Assembly: GCA_015152475.1 (NCBI GenBank)
Contig: SUTW01000005.1
Coordinates: 1 to 64,000, forward strand
Source: Cyanobacteria bacterium SIG30
GTDB taxonomy: Bacteria; Cyanobacteriota; Vampirovibrionia; Gastranaerophilales; Gastranaerophilaceae
Direction of reading: 5' to 3'
DNA: 64,000 bases
The position numbers were made by a program, and so were the translations under genes. Numbering within the stretch: position 1 is the stretch's first letter; every line of letters begins with the position of its first letter. Positions 49,932 through 59,628 of this stretch are shown here, piece by piece. Under the pieces are notes generated by a model. The model made no database searches and was not told the DNA's origin. It saw only the letters and a program-made list of their open reading frames with translations.

Positions 49932-51506
49932 TTGACAGTATATAAGAGGTGTAGGACAATTAGAAACGATATTACAGTATACTTACTATATATAGTAGAG
50001 TTATTTTTAGCAGTTTTGGCAATTGTTTTTGCTGTGCTTTTCGGAAGACAAAAAGCAAAGGTTGAAACACTTAGAGATAGTGCCAAAGATTATGAAAAAG
50101 AGTTTGTTAAACGAACTGAAATTATTAGAAAAGAAGCTTTAATTACTGCAAAAGAACAACTTCATAATGAAAGACAAAGTTTTGAAAATGAAGTGAGAAG
50201 CAGACGTGAAGAAATTTCGAGAGTTGAAAATAAGCTTGCAATAAGAGAAGATCAAGTCGAAGAAAAAATGCAAAAAGTTACTGACAAGCAGTATGAACTT
50301 GATAAGAAATACGATGAATTAATTGATAAAGAAGATTATTTGGCAGAAATTGTTGACAAGCAAACTCAAGAACTTGAAAGAATTTCTCAAATGTCTAAGG
50401 ACGAAGCTAAAAATCAGTTATTTACTCAATTAAATAACGAACTTGCAGCAGAAAGAGTTCAGGTTATTAGAGAAAGCGAAATTAAAATAAAAGAAGCATG
50501 TGATGAAAAAGCTAGAGAATTTCTTTCTCAAGCTATGCAGAAATGTGCTGTTGAACAGGTTATTGAAAATTCTGTAAACGTTGTTTCTCTTCCATCAGAT
50601 GAGATGAAGGGAAGAATTATTGGACGCGAAGGAAGAAATATTAGAACACTTGAAACGATTACTGGTGTTGATTTAATTATTGATGATACACCTGAGGCAG
50701 TTGTTATTTCTTGTTTTGATCCTGTTCGTCGTGCAATTGCAAAATTGACTCTTGAAACGCTTATTGCTGATGGCAGAATTCATCCAAGCAGAATTGAAGA
50801 AACTTACGAAAAATCTAAAAATGATATTGAAAACAAAACAAGACAGGAAGGCGAAAGAGCTGCAACTGATCTTGGAATTATGAACCTTAACAGAGAGCTT
50901 ACAAAAACTCTTGGACGCTTATATTATAGAACAAGTTATGGGCAAAATGTTTTAAAACATTCAATTGAAGTTGCACAACTTTCAGGAATGTTAGCTGCCG
51001 AACTTGGAGTTGATGTGTATAGCGCAAGACGTGCCGGGCTTTTACATGATATAGGAAAGGCAGTTGACCAAGAACAAGAAGGTACACACGTACAACTTGG
51101 CGTCGAGCTTGCAAGAAAGTATGGCGAAAATGAAGAAATTGTTCATGCTATTGAAGCTCATCATGATGATGTTGCTGTAAATTCAATGCTTGCAGCTATT
51201 GTTAAAATTGCCGATACCTTATCAGCAGGTCGCCCAGGTGCAAGACGCGATACATTAGATGTATATATTAAACGTCTTAAGAAGTTAGAAGAAATTGCAA
51301 ATAGTCAAGAGGGCATCAAGCAATCATTTGCAGTTTCTGCCGGCAGAGAAGTTAGGGTTATTGTTCAACCTAATATTTTCGATGATATGGCGGCAGAAAA
51401 ACTTGCAAGAGACATTGTTGCACGTATCGAAAATGAGGTTGAATACCCAGGACAAATCAGAGTAACTGTTGTCCGTGAAGTACGTGTTACAGAAATTGCA
51501 AAATAA
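49932..51506 (+). CDS. rny: Ribonuclease Y; true start uncertain
   Basis: N-terminal TM, coiled coil, KH (GRIIGREGRNIRTLE) and HD (RRAGLLHDIGKAVD) domains. Confidence 0.95.
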   Translation: MTVYKRCRTIRNDITVYLLYIVELFLAVLAIVFAVLFGRQKAKVETLRDSAKDYEKEFVKRTEIIRKEALITAKEQLHNERQSFENEVRSRREEISRVENKLAIREDQVEEKMQKVTDKQYELDKKYDELIDKEDYLAEIVDKQTQELERISQMSKDEAKNQLFTQLNNELAAERVQVIRESEIKIKEACDEKAREFLSQAMQKCAVEQVIENSVNVVSLPSDEMKGRIIGREGRNIRTLETITGVDLIIDDTPEAVVISCFDPVRRAIAKLTLETLIADGRIHPSRIEETYEKSKNDIENKTRQEGERAATDLGIMNLNRELTKTLGRLYYRTSYGQNVLKHSIEVAQLSGMLAAELGVDVYSARRAGLLHDIGKAVDQEQEGTHVQLGVELARKYGENEEIVHAIEAHHDDVAVNSMLAAIVKIADTLSAGRPGARRDTLDVYIKRLKKLEEIANSQEGIKQSFAVSAGREVRVIVQPNIFDDMAAEKLARDIVARIENEVEYPGQIRVTVVREVRVTEIAK

Positions 51507-51508
51507 AA

Positions 51509-52312
51509 ATGTCAAATGATTACAAAATTCTTTTTCTAGGTGATATTGTTGGCCGCCCAGGAAGAAAGATAGCTCAAAAATTCATATCAGAACAAAAGGT
51601 TAACTATGATTTAGTGATAGTTAATGTTGAAAATGCTTCACATGGTTTTGGTTTAACCAAAAGAAATCATGATGAATTATTTGAATGTGGAATTTCTTGT
51701 ATGACATCTGGCAACCATATTTGGGATAAAAAGGATGTTTATGAATATATAAATACATCAGAAGCACTTATAAGACCACTTAATTACCCAAAAATTGTAA
51801 CAGATGGTGTTGGTTATAGAATTTACGATAACAACATTGTTGTTGTTAATCTTCTTGGCAGAACTTTTATGCAACCTGTTGATTCACCGTTTGAGGTTTT
51901 TGATAATTTGGTTGAAAAACTTGGAAAAGATAAATTTTATATAGTAGATTTTCATGCAGAAGCTACTGCTGAAAAAATTTGTTTTGGAACATATTTGTCT
52001 CAAAATGTTTCAGGTGCATTAATTGGTACTCATACTCATGTTCAAACTGCTGATGAAAAAATCTTAAATAACAGATTTGCACATATAACAGACGCTGGCT
52101 TTACAGGCTCTTATGATGGTGTTATTGGTATGCAATTTGAAAATTCATATAAATTTATGACAACTTTAATTCAAGAAAGATTTGAAGTTCCGGAGCACGT
52201 TTCAAAATATCAAATCAATGGTTGTGAAATAATTTTAGATTTAAATAATAATGTTGCAAAAAGTATTAAAAGAATAAATGAAGTGTGTGAGGTTGCAGAA
52301 AATGAAAATTGA
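51509..52312 (+). CDS. ymdB: YmdB/TIGR00282-family metallophosphoesterase
   Basis: ILFLGDIVGRPGR; MTSGNHIWDKK; GTHTHVQTAD. Confidence 0.95.
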   Translation: MSNDYKILFLGDIVGRPGRKIAQKFISEQKVNYDLVIVNVENASHGFGLTKRNHDELFECGISCMTSGNHIWDKKDVYEYINTSEALIRPLNYPKIVTDGVGYRIYDNNIVVVNLLGRTFMQPVDSPFEVFDNLVEKLGKDKFYIVDFHAEATAEKICFGTYLSQNVSGALIGTHTHVQTADEKILNNRFAHITDAGFTGSYDGVIGMQFENSYKFMTTLIQERFEVPEHVSKYQINGCEIILDLNNNVAKSIKRINEVCEVAENEN

Positions 52313-53162
52313 TTTACATATACACACTAATTATTCAGATGGTTCATTGAGCCCAGAACAAATTGTCGATACAGCATTAGCTGAAAACATGGATGTTATT
52401 GCAATAACGGATCACGATAACGTGCTTGCTTATGATTATGCAGTTAAATATGCTAATAATATTTTACAAAATGCTGATAAGAAACTTGAAATTATTAGAG
52501 GCGTTGAAATTAATACAATTTATAAAGATTTTGAAGTTCATATTTTGGGTTACTTTATGGATGTCGAAAATGAAGATTTTAAAAATATGCTTAAAGTGCA
52601 ACAGCAAGCCCGTGTAACTCAAGCAAAAGAAATTATTAAACTTTTGAACAAAAAAGCTGGAATAAAAATAAAATTTGATGATGTTAAAAAACTTGTTGCA
52701 GAAAATGGTAGTATTGGCCGTCCTCATATTGCAAGAGCCATAACATCTGTTGGCGGAACAAGCAATGTGTCTGAAGCATATGAGAAATACATAAACAATA
52801 ATTCTCCAGTTTATGTTCAAAGAAAAACAGTCAGCCCGCATGAAGCAGTTGAAATAATTTATGAAGCTGGCGGAATTCCTGTTTTTGCGCATCCAATCGA
52901 TGTTGATATATCTGAACAACTTATCAAAGAACTTATAAATTATGGCCTTAGAGGCATTGAAGCTTACCATAGAAAACACACTCCTGCTGTTGTTGAATAT
53001 TATTCTTCTCTTGCGGAAAAATTTGGTTTAATAATTACCGGAGGTTCAGATTTTCACGCTCCATCATTTATGAACGGAAAAATTTTAATGGGTAAAAATT
53101 TTGTTCCGTCTTGGGTTTATGACGAACTTCTCAAAGAAAAAAGAAGAAGAGAATTAGTTTAA
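52302..53162 (+). CDS. PHP domain phosphoesterase
   Basis: MKIDLHIHTNYSDGSLSPEQI; ITDHDNV; GGSDFHAP. Track ORF starts at 52278. Confidence 0.93.
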   Translation: MKIDLHIHTNYSDGSLSPEQIVDTALAENMDVIAITDHDNVLAYDYAVKYANNILQNADKKLEIIRGVEINTIYKDFEVHILGYFMDVENEDFKNMLKVQQQARVTQAKEIIKLLNKKAGIKIKFDDVKKLVAENGSIGRPHIARAITSVGGTSNVSEAYEKYINNNSPVYVQRKTVSPHEAVEIIYEAGGIPVFAHPIDVDISEQLIKELINYGLRGIEAYHRKHTPAVVEYYSSLAEKFGLIITGGSDFHAPSFMNGKILMGKNFVPSWVYDELLKEKRRRELV

Positions 53163-53250
53163 TTTTTATATCCTTATTAAGATTGTATAAAGAAATCTAA
53201 AAAAATACATTTTTTGCCATATAATGAAAATGTTATTTAGGAGATAAAAA

Positions 53251-53550
53251 ATGCAAGCAGTTTTAACAAAAACACAAAATGATATGGCAGAAATTTTTAC
53301 TTTACTTGAAGAAGCAGACAATAATACAAAGAATGAAGTTGAAAACAGTATAGTGGAAATGGGTGCATCTATTGTTGAGGCTTTAGTTTTATGTTTAAAA
53401 AATTTAACTGGTCTTGCAAGAGGTATAGCTGCAATGAGTCTTATTAGAATTGGACAAGATGCGATTGCTCCTCTTCGTCATGAAGCTATGCGTAATAAAG
53501 ATTTTGCTTGGGTTGCAGATTATCTAATTTCTGAAATCGAATGCAAATAA
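53251..53550 (+). CDS. Small HEAT-like repeat protein
   Basis: VENSIVEMGASIVEALVLCLKNLTGLARGIAAMSLIRIGQDAIAPL. Confidence 0.8.
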   Translation: MQAVLTKTQNDMAEIFTLLEEADNNTKNEVENSIVEMGASIVEALVLCLKNLTGLARGIAAMSLIRIGQDAIAPLRHEAMRNKDFAWVADYLISEIECK

Positions 53551-53575
53551 AAAATTAAACAAAAATTATTCTTCT

Positions 53576-53602
53576 AAGCGAACTTAATGTTCGCTTTTTT
53601 AT
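53576..53602 (+). terminator. Intrinsic terminator
   Basis: AAGCGAAC-TTAAT-GTTCGCTT-TTTT. Confidence 0.85.
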
Positions 53603-53744
53603 TATTTATCCTCCAAAACTATAATGCTTAAAAATTATCTTTTATGGCAATGAACTAAAAAGATAAAAATTGCATAATCTTTTTATGAAAACAAAAACGT
53701 TTTCAAGAAACGTGTAGATATATTTTCATTAAAAAGGAGGAAAA

Positions 53745-55616
53745 ATGAAAATTAAAAATTTTATTATGGGTGCAACCGTGGCGGCTTCCTTATTTGCGCT
53801 TACGGTACCCGTTTCTTATGCGGCTTGCGATAAAGGCTGTCCTGTTCCAGAGGAGATGAAAGCTCCTTGTGCTCAGGAGTGTTCAAAAGACAAGGTTCAA
53901 CCTTGCAATTCGCAATGTACAAGATGTAATGAACTTCAAGATGATTGTAATTGTCCAAAAGAAATTACAACAGGTGCCGCTGCAAACATTTGTGACACTA
54001 ACAAAATGACAACACAAATTTATGCTTATCCAAATTCGGTTTATGGAAACTCGAAAGCTTCTGTTGTTGGCGAAGATAATAACGCAACAATTTTTGCCGA
54101 CCAAATTGGAGCTTCCCGTGGTGTTTTTGTTGAAAACACTGACTGTTTAACTGGCGCTGCAGCACCTGTTATTGGTGATACTTGTTTTGATGCAGATGAA
54201 ATCAATATGCCTTGTGGTTGCGATAAAAATACCGATACAATAAATATTCAGTCACCAACTTCAATTGAGGCCACTAAAAACTCAATAGAACCACTTAAAT
54301 TAAATGGGAATATGACTGGTGGTGCATCAAGTTTGACCGAATATTATCCAGATGTTCCTGATAATCATTGGGCAGCACCAGAGATAGACAGATTAACTGA
54401 AAAATGTGTTCTTGCAGGTTATCCAGATGGTTATTTCAAGCCAAATCGTTCTATTACTCGTGCAGAAGTTGCTTCAATGTTAGTCAAAGGTTATAACCTT
54501 GAAGATACTCCATTGAGTTCCGAAGGTAATTTTGCTGATGTTCCAAATTGTCACTGGGCGCATGATTCTATTAATAAAGCAGCCACAAATGATATGATTG
54601 AAGGACACAATGGCAAGTTTATGCCAAATAAAAATATTACTCGCGCAGAGGCTTTAACTATGGTTTCAAAAGGTGTAAATTGTCCTATGGACTGCGAAAA
54701 AGCTGATGAGATTTTATCTCAATATTCAGATTCTTCATCAATTCCATCTTGGGCAAAAGAACCAATTGCTAAAGCTATTCAAAATGGCGCGTTAGATAAT
54801 ATGCCAAATAGTTCAAATTTAAACCCTAATAAAAAAGCATCTCGTGCAGAAGTTGCTTCTATGCTTCAAAATATGAGAATTGCAGGTGGATATGATTCTT
54901 CTGTAAGATCTGCTTGTGGTGCTGCACCAGTTGCAAAATCATTTGTACATAAAGAGACAAAAGTTTCAATTCCAACACTTGAACTTACAATGAATGATAT
55001 GATAAATTCAAAAAACGCAAATGTTGGAGAACAGTTTGCTGCAACAACAGTAAATCCTATTACAATTGGTTCGACTACTTATCCAGCAGGTTCTAGAGTA
55101 AATGGTAAAATAGTTGAAGTTATTAGACCTACAAAAAATAACAAAGGTGCTATTAAATTATCATTTAATGAAATTGTTGGTTGTGATGGGGAAAAATATG
55201 CACTGCCAAAACAAATTCTAACAGCAAGGGTTCATAATGCAGAGAGCGTGAATGGATTTGCAAGATTCTTGCAATGGCCATTTACCTGGACAGGTTCTTT
55301 GATAGGTACAACGGGTAGAACCATTGGCGGTATGATTGCAGGTGTTTCAAATGCTGCGGAAAACGTTATGGATAACTTTGGTACAGGTACGTCAGAATTA
55401 TTAACTGGCCAATTTAAAGCCTCAGGGCGTAGTTATCAGGATTCTGCAAAAGCACTTGTTAAAGCACCAGTTGATGTAACAAGAACTGCCTTATCTGGTA
55501 CTTTAGGATTATTCCAAACAACAACTGATGAAATTGCTTATCTTGTAGACAAAGATGGTTTCCCTTTGTCTCAGGTAAATCCAAAACAAAAAATAACAAT
55601 TGCTTTTGGCGAGTAA
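53745..55616 (+). CDS. Secreted SLH-domain protein with Cys-rich N-terminus
   Basis: Signal peptide; CDKGCPVPEEMKAPCAQECSKDKVQPCNSQCTRCNELQDDCNC; SLH motifs YPDVPDNHWAAPEIDRLTEKCVLAGYPDGYFKPNRSITRAEVASML and FADVPNCHWAHDSINKA...ITRAEALTM; strong AAAGGAGG RBS. Confidence 0.9.
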   Translation: MKIKNFIMGATVAASLFALTVPVSYAACDKGCPVPEEMKAPCAQECSKDKVQPCNSQCTRCNELQDDCNCPKEITTGAAANICDTNKMTTQIYAYPNSVYGNSKASVVGEDNNATIFADQIGASRGVFVENTDCLTGAAAPVIGDTCFDADEINMPCGCDKNTDTINIQSPTSIEATKNSIEPLKLNGNMTGGASSLTEYYPDVPDNHWAAPEIDRLTEKCVLAGYPDGYFKPNRSITRAEVASMLVKGYNLEDTPLSSEGNFADVPNCHWAHDSINKAATNDMIEGHNGKFMPNKNITRAEALTMVSKGVNCPMDCEKADEILSQYSDSSSIPSWAKEPIAKAIQNGALDNMPNSSNLNPNKKASRAEVASMLQNMRIAGGYDSSVRSACGAAPVAKSFVHKETKVSIPTLELTMNDMINSKNANVGEQFAATTVNPITIGSTTYPAGSRVNGKIVEVIRPTKNNKGAIKLSFNEIVGCDGEKYALPKQILTARVHNAESVNGFARFLQWPFTWTGSLIGTTGRTIGGMIAGVSNAAENVMDNFGTGTSELLTGQFKASGRSYQDSAKALVKAPVDVTRTALSGTLGLFQTTTDEIAYLVDKDGFPLSQVNPKQKITIAFGE

Positions 55617-55635
55617 AACATTTGTTGTTTTTTGG

Positions 55636-55668
55636 TGGTGTACTTAAATTAAGTACACCACTTTTTTA
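55636..55668. terminator. Bidirectional terminator between SLH gene and valS
   Basis: TGGTGTACTTAA/TTAAGTACACCA then CTTTTTTATTT. Confidence 0.8.
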
Positions 55669-58248
55669 TTTCAAATCATTGATAATTTCTTGTATAGAAT
55701 TTATTTCAAGTTCTATTTCTTTTATTGAATCTTTTGTTTTTTGTACAACTTCACAAGGTGCAGATTTCACAAAATTTTCATTATTAATTCTGGCTGTTAA
55801 TGAATTTAATTCTTTTTGCAATTTTTCAATTTTTTTATTTTGTCTTGCAATTTCTTCATTTAAGTCAATAAGACCTTTTAGTGGAATTGCAAATTTTACG
55901 CTTCCAACAGTTGCGCTTGCACTTTGTTTAGGCATTTTTTCTGAATTAGAAAACTCTACTTCTTCAACTTTTGCAAGTTTTTGTAAATACGGTATAACTT
56001 CTTCAAGCAGTTTTTTGTCTGCATCAGTTACAATATTGATTTTTGTTGAAAGTGGTATATTGAAGCTTGCTCTGACATTTCTTAAAGCTCTTATTGTTTC
56101 AAAAACAAATTCCATTTGTTTTGCTTCGTTTTCAAATGATAATTCATCTTTATAAACAGGATATTCAGTAAGCATTATAGCCTCTGTTTTATTTGGCATA
56201 AGTTGATAAATTTCTTCTGTGATATGTGGCATAATTGGATGCAACATTTTTAATGTTTGTTTTAAAACATAAACCAATACACCTTCATTTTTTTGAACTT
56301 TATTTAATTCAAGATACCAATCGCAAAGATCACTCCAGAAGAAATCATATAAAATGTTTGCAATTTCTCCAATTCTGTAGTTTTTAATATTTTCATTTAC
56401 AAGTTTTGCGGTTTTGTTTAATTTATGCAAAATCCATTTATCTGCAATATTAAGGTTTTCAAGTTTTTCTTTTCCGTCACCTTCTAAATTCATTAATACA
56501 AAACGCGATGCGTTCCAGATTTTGTTTGCAAAGTTTCTACCATATTCAAAGCGTTCATCTGAAACTTTTATGTCTTGTCCACCATAAGTGCATAAACTTG
56601 TAAGTGTGAAACGAAGCGCGTCACAACCATATTTGTCAATAATTTCAACAGGGTCTATGGTGTTTCCTTTTGATTTAGACATTTTTTGTCCGTGTTCATC
56701 TCTTATAAGTCCATGGATATATACAGTTGAAAATGGTGCTTGTTTAGTGAATTCTAGCCCCATTGTAACCATTCTTGCAACCCAGAAGAAGATAATATCA
56801 AAACCTGTAACAAGAGTTGTTGTTGGATAGAATTTTTTATAATCTTCTGCATCTGTATTTGGCCAGCCCATTGTTGAAAATGGCCACAAGCCTGATGAAA
56901 ACCAAGTGTCTAAAACGTTTGTGTCTTGAACGTAATTTTCGGGATCAGGATTTTCAAGTGCGACAACCATTTCGCCAGTTTGTTTGTGGTAATAAGCTGG
57001 AATTTGGTGCCCCCACCATAATTGGCGAGAAATACACCAATCGCGTATATTTTCCATCCACATTAAATAATTTTTTTCCCATCTTTCAGGAATAAATTTA
57101 ATACGACCATCTTTAACGGCTTTAATTGCTTCTTTTGCCAAAGGTTCCATTTTGACAAACCATTGTTCTGACAAAAGTGGTTCAATTGTTGTGTTGCAAC
57201 GTTGGCATTTTCCAACATTGTGTTCTAGATTATTTATTTTGATAAGTGCTTGTTGTTTTTCAAGCATTTCAACAGTTTTTATTCTTGCTTCTTCTCTTGA
57301 TAATCCGTGCAATTCATTTGGAACTTCTGGACAAGCTTTCATTTTGCCTTCACCGTCTATAACCCAAATTGGATTTAAATTATGGCGCTTGCCAACTTCA
57401 AAGTCGTTAGGGTCGTGTGCAGGTGTAATTTTTAGGGCACCTGTTCCAAAACTTCTATCTACATAATCATCTGCAATAATTGGGATTTGTCTGCCTGTAA
57501 GTGGCAATACACATGTTTTTCCAATTAAATCTTTGTATTTATAATCATCAGGATGTACAGCAATTGCAACATCACCAAACATTGTTTCTGGTCTTGTAGT
57601 TGCAATAACGATTGCACCCATTTCATCTTTTAGTGGGTAAGATATTTCCCACAAATGTCCTTGTTCTGTTTCATATTGAGTTTCAATATCTGAAATTGCA
57701 CTTTGGCATCTTGGACACCAGTTTACAATGTATGCGCCTTTATAAATTAAACCTTTGTTGTATAAATCAACAAAAACTTTTTTAACAGCTTTTGAGCAAC
57801 CTTCATCTAGTGTAAAGCGTTGACGTGAAAGGTCAAATGAAGCTCCTAATCTTTTAAGTTGACCCAAGATTCTTGATTTATGAGTGTTTGCCCAGTCCCA
57901 AGTTGTTTCAATAAATTTTTCTCTGCCTAAATCGTGGCGGGTTTTGCCTTCTTTTGCAAGTTGTTTCTCGACAACGTTTTGGGTTGCAATTCCAGCGTGG
58001 TCGCAACCTGGCAACCATAATGCTTCGTAGCCTGACATTCTGTGATATCTGACCAAAATATCTTGAAGAGTTTCATCAAGTGCATGACCCATATGCAAAA
58101 CACCAGTAACGTTTGGTGGCGGTATGACTATTGAATATGGTGGCTTGTCTGATTTATTGTCAGCTTTAAAAAAGCCATTATCTTCCCAAAATTTATAAAT
58201 TCTTTCTTCAACTTCTTTTGCATTGTAAACTGTTGCTAATTCTTTCAT
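55666..58248 (-). CDS. valS: Valine-tRNA ligase
   Basis: PPPNVTGVLHMGHALDETLQD; GCDHAGIATQ; KMSKSKGNTIDP. Confidence 0.97.
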   Translation of the reverse strand: MKELATVYNAKEVEERIYKFWEDNGFFKADNKSDKPPYSIVIPPPNVTGVLHMGHALDETLQDILVRYHRMSGYEALWLPGCDHAGIATQNVVEKQLAKEGKTRHDLGREKFIETTWDWANTHKSRILGQLKRLGASFDLSRQRFTLDEGCSKAVKKVFVDLYNKGLIYKGAYIVNWCPRCQSAISDIETQYETEQGHLWEISYPLKDEMGAIVIATTRPETMFGDVAIAVHPDDYKYKDLIGKTCVLPLTGRQIPIIADDYVDRSFGTGALKITPAHDPNDFEVGKRHNLNPIWVIDGEGKMKACPEVPNELHGLSREEARIKTVEMLEKQQALIKINNLEHNVGKCQRCNTTIEPLLSEQWFVKMEPLAKEAIKAVKDGRIKFIPERWEKNYLMWMENIRDWCISRQLWWGHQIPAYYHKQTGEMVVALENPDPENYVQDTNVLDTWFSSGLWPFSTMGWPNTDAEDYKKFYPTTTLVTGFDIIFFWVARMVTMGLEFTKQAPFSTVYIHGLIRDEHGQKMSKSKGNTIDPVEIIDKYGCDALRFTLTSLCTYGGQDIKVSDERFEYGRNFANKIWNASRFVLMNLEGDGKEKLENLNIADKWILHKLNKTAKLVNENIKNYRIGEIANILYDFFWSDLCDWYLELNKVQKNEGVLVYVLKQTLKMLHPIMPHITEEIYQLMPNKTEAIMLTEYPVYKDELSFENEAKQMEFVFETIRALRNVRASFNIPLSTKINIVTDADKKLLEEVIPYLQKLAKVEEVEFSNSEKMPKQSASATVGSVKFAIPLKGLIDLNEEIARQNKKIEKLQKELNSLTARINNENFVKSAPCEVVQKTKDSIKEIELEINSIQEIINDLK

Positions 58249-58327
58249 TTTATTGACCTTTCTTTATATATAAAGAATACCATAAACATATTTGTATTAA
58301 ACCTTTCTGGCAATTTTATTTTTTTTC

Positions 58328-59560
58328 ATGTTTATAGTTAATATGAGGATAAATCCAGTAATAAATTTTCAAATAAATAAAAATTATTTTAGGCCTTCTT
58401 TTTCTAATAATTTACTTTTGGGTCAAAATCATAAAATAATGGATTCTTTTGAAAAAACACCTTGTTTGGACAATTATCCTTTAACAAAAAAATATGGATT
58501 GAATTTAGATGATATCGAGATTAAATCGATAAATCCTATTTCTATAAATAGAAAACAAAAAGCGATTTTTGTTGAGAAGTTGCTTGAAGCGCATGAGCTT
58601 GCAAAGAAGAATGTTGAAACTGGAAATATTGTTCAACTTGGTTTTGCAAGTAATTTATGTTTGTCGGATAACACTTGGCATTTAGCAACTAACTTCAACA
58701 ATACAAGAAATGATGTTTCATCAATTTGTGGTGAACGATCTGCAATTATTGTGGCTTACAATGATTTTTTAAAACAATTAATCAAAAATGATGACAATTT
58801 ATTAAAACAAGATGATTTTAAAATTAAATATCTTGCTATGTCGAGTGCAAAAAACATAGGCGAAGATTCCAATGCTTCAGCACCTTGTGCTGACTGTTTG
58901 AGTTGGTTAAATACTACACGTTTTTTAGATGATGAAACAAAAATTATATTTTTTACAAAAGACAACCAAAACAATAAACTATTGCTAGAATTCAAAACTT
59001 TAAAAGAAATTTTACCAATGCGAGGAATTGATTTAATTGACTCAAAAGCAGATATCGAACTTAACGAAATGCCTTTTGTTTACAGTGATGATGCAAAACG
59101 TATTCTTGATGAAAATAGACTTACCAATGAAGATATTTTAAATACTTTAATGGAAGCTAAAAGTGCTTATAACGATGACGATTTTACTTCCTACTCTAAT
59201 CAAAAAATTGGTGCTGGAATTTACACTAATGGTAAATTCTATAAAGCATCAAAAGTTGATTGGTCAAAACGTTGGTTTGTTGAACCAGTAGAATTTGCTA
59301 TTGCTAAATCTATTGAAGATTTTAATAAATATGTTATGCCTGAAATTATTGCTTATTATGGTGATAATGAAACAAGATGTGAAAGTACTTTTGTTGATGA
59401 TGGAATAGTAAGTCTTAAAACACTTGGAAGAATTAAAGCGGTTGACAAGGATAATGAATCACTTATTGTAACAATTAATAATAATGACGAAATTGATGTG
59501 CGTTCAATTAACGATTTTATACCCAAAAAGTCAACTTTTAAGCAATCTTATTTGAAATAA
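58328..59560 (+). CDS. Tandem cytidine-deaminase-fold protein (catalytic plus degenerate domain)
   Basis: SSICGERSAIIVAYN...SAPCADCLSWL zinc ligands; second copy AYNDDDFTSYSNQKIGAGIYTNGKFYKASKVDWSKRWFVEPVEFAIAKSI lacks the Cys ligands. Confidence 0.75.
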   Translation: MFIVNMRINPVINFQINKNYFRPSFSNNLLLGQNHKIMDSFEKTPCLDNYPLTKKYGLNLDDIEIKSINPISINRKQKAIFVEKLLEAHELAKKNVETGNIVQLGFASNLCLSDNTWHLATNFNNTRNDVSSICGERSAIIVAYNDFLKQLIKNDDNLLKQDDFKIKYLAMSSAKNIGEDSNASAPCADCLSWLNTTRFLDDETKIIFFTKDNQNNKLLLEFKTLKEILPMRGIDLIDSKADIELNEMPFVYSDDAKRILDENRLTNEDILNTLMEAKSAYNDDDFTSYSNQKIGAGIYTNGKFYKASKVDWSKRWFVEPVEFAIAKSIEDFNKYVMPEIIAYYGDNETRCESTFVDDGIVSLKTLGRIKAVDKDNESLIVTINNNDEIDVRSINDFIPKKSTFKQSYLK

Positions 59561-59628
59561 TTCAAGTGCCAGTTGGTTTTATTCTTTAGGCTATTTTTTC
59601 TTATGCAAAATTTAAGTAATCTTTTTAA

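Noticed and set aside
49932-52312. rny-ymdB pair as unusual
   Set aside because: Common neighbourhood in bacteria with RNase Y.
4778-58995. Many other short antisense ORFs in the track (e.g. 4778-5053, 6413-6736, 8306-8503, 12907-13167, 37480-37758, 47900-48103, 56588-56830)
   Set aside because: Lie opposite well-supported conserved genes and show no independent coding evidence.
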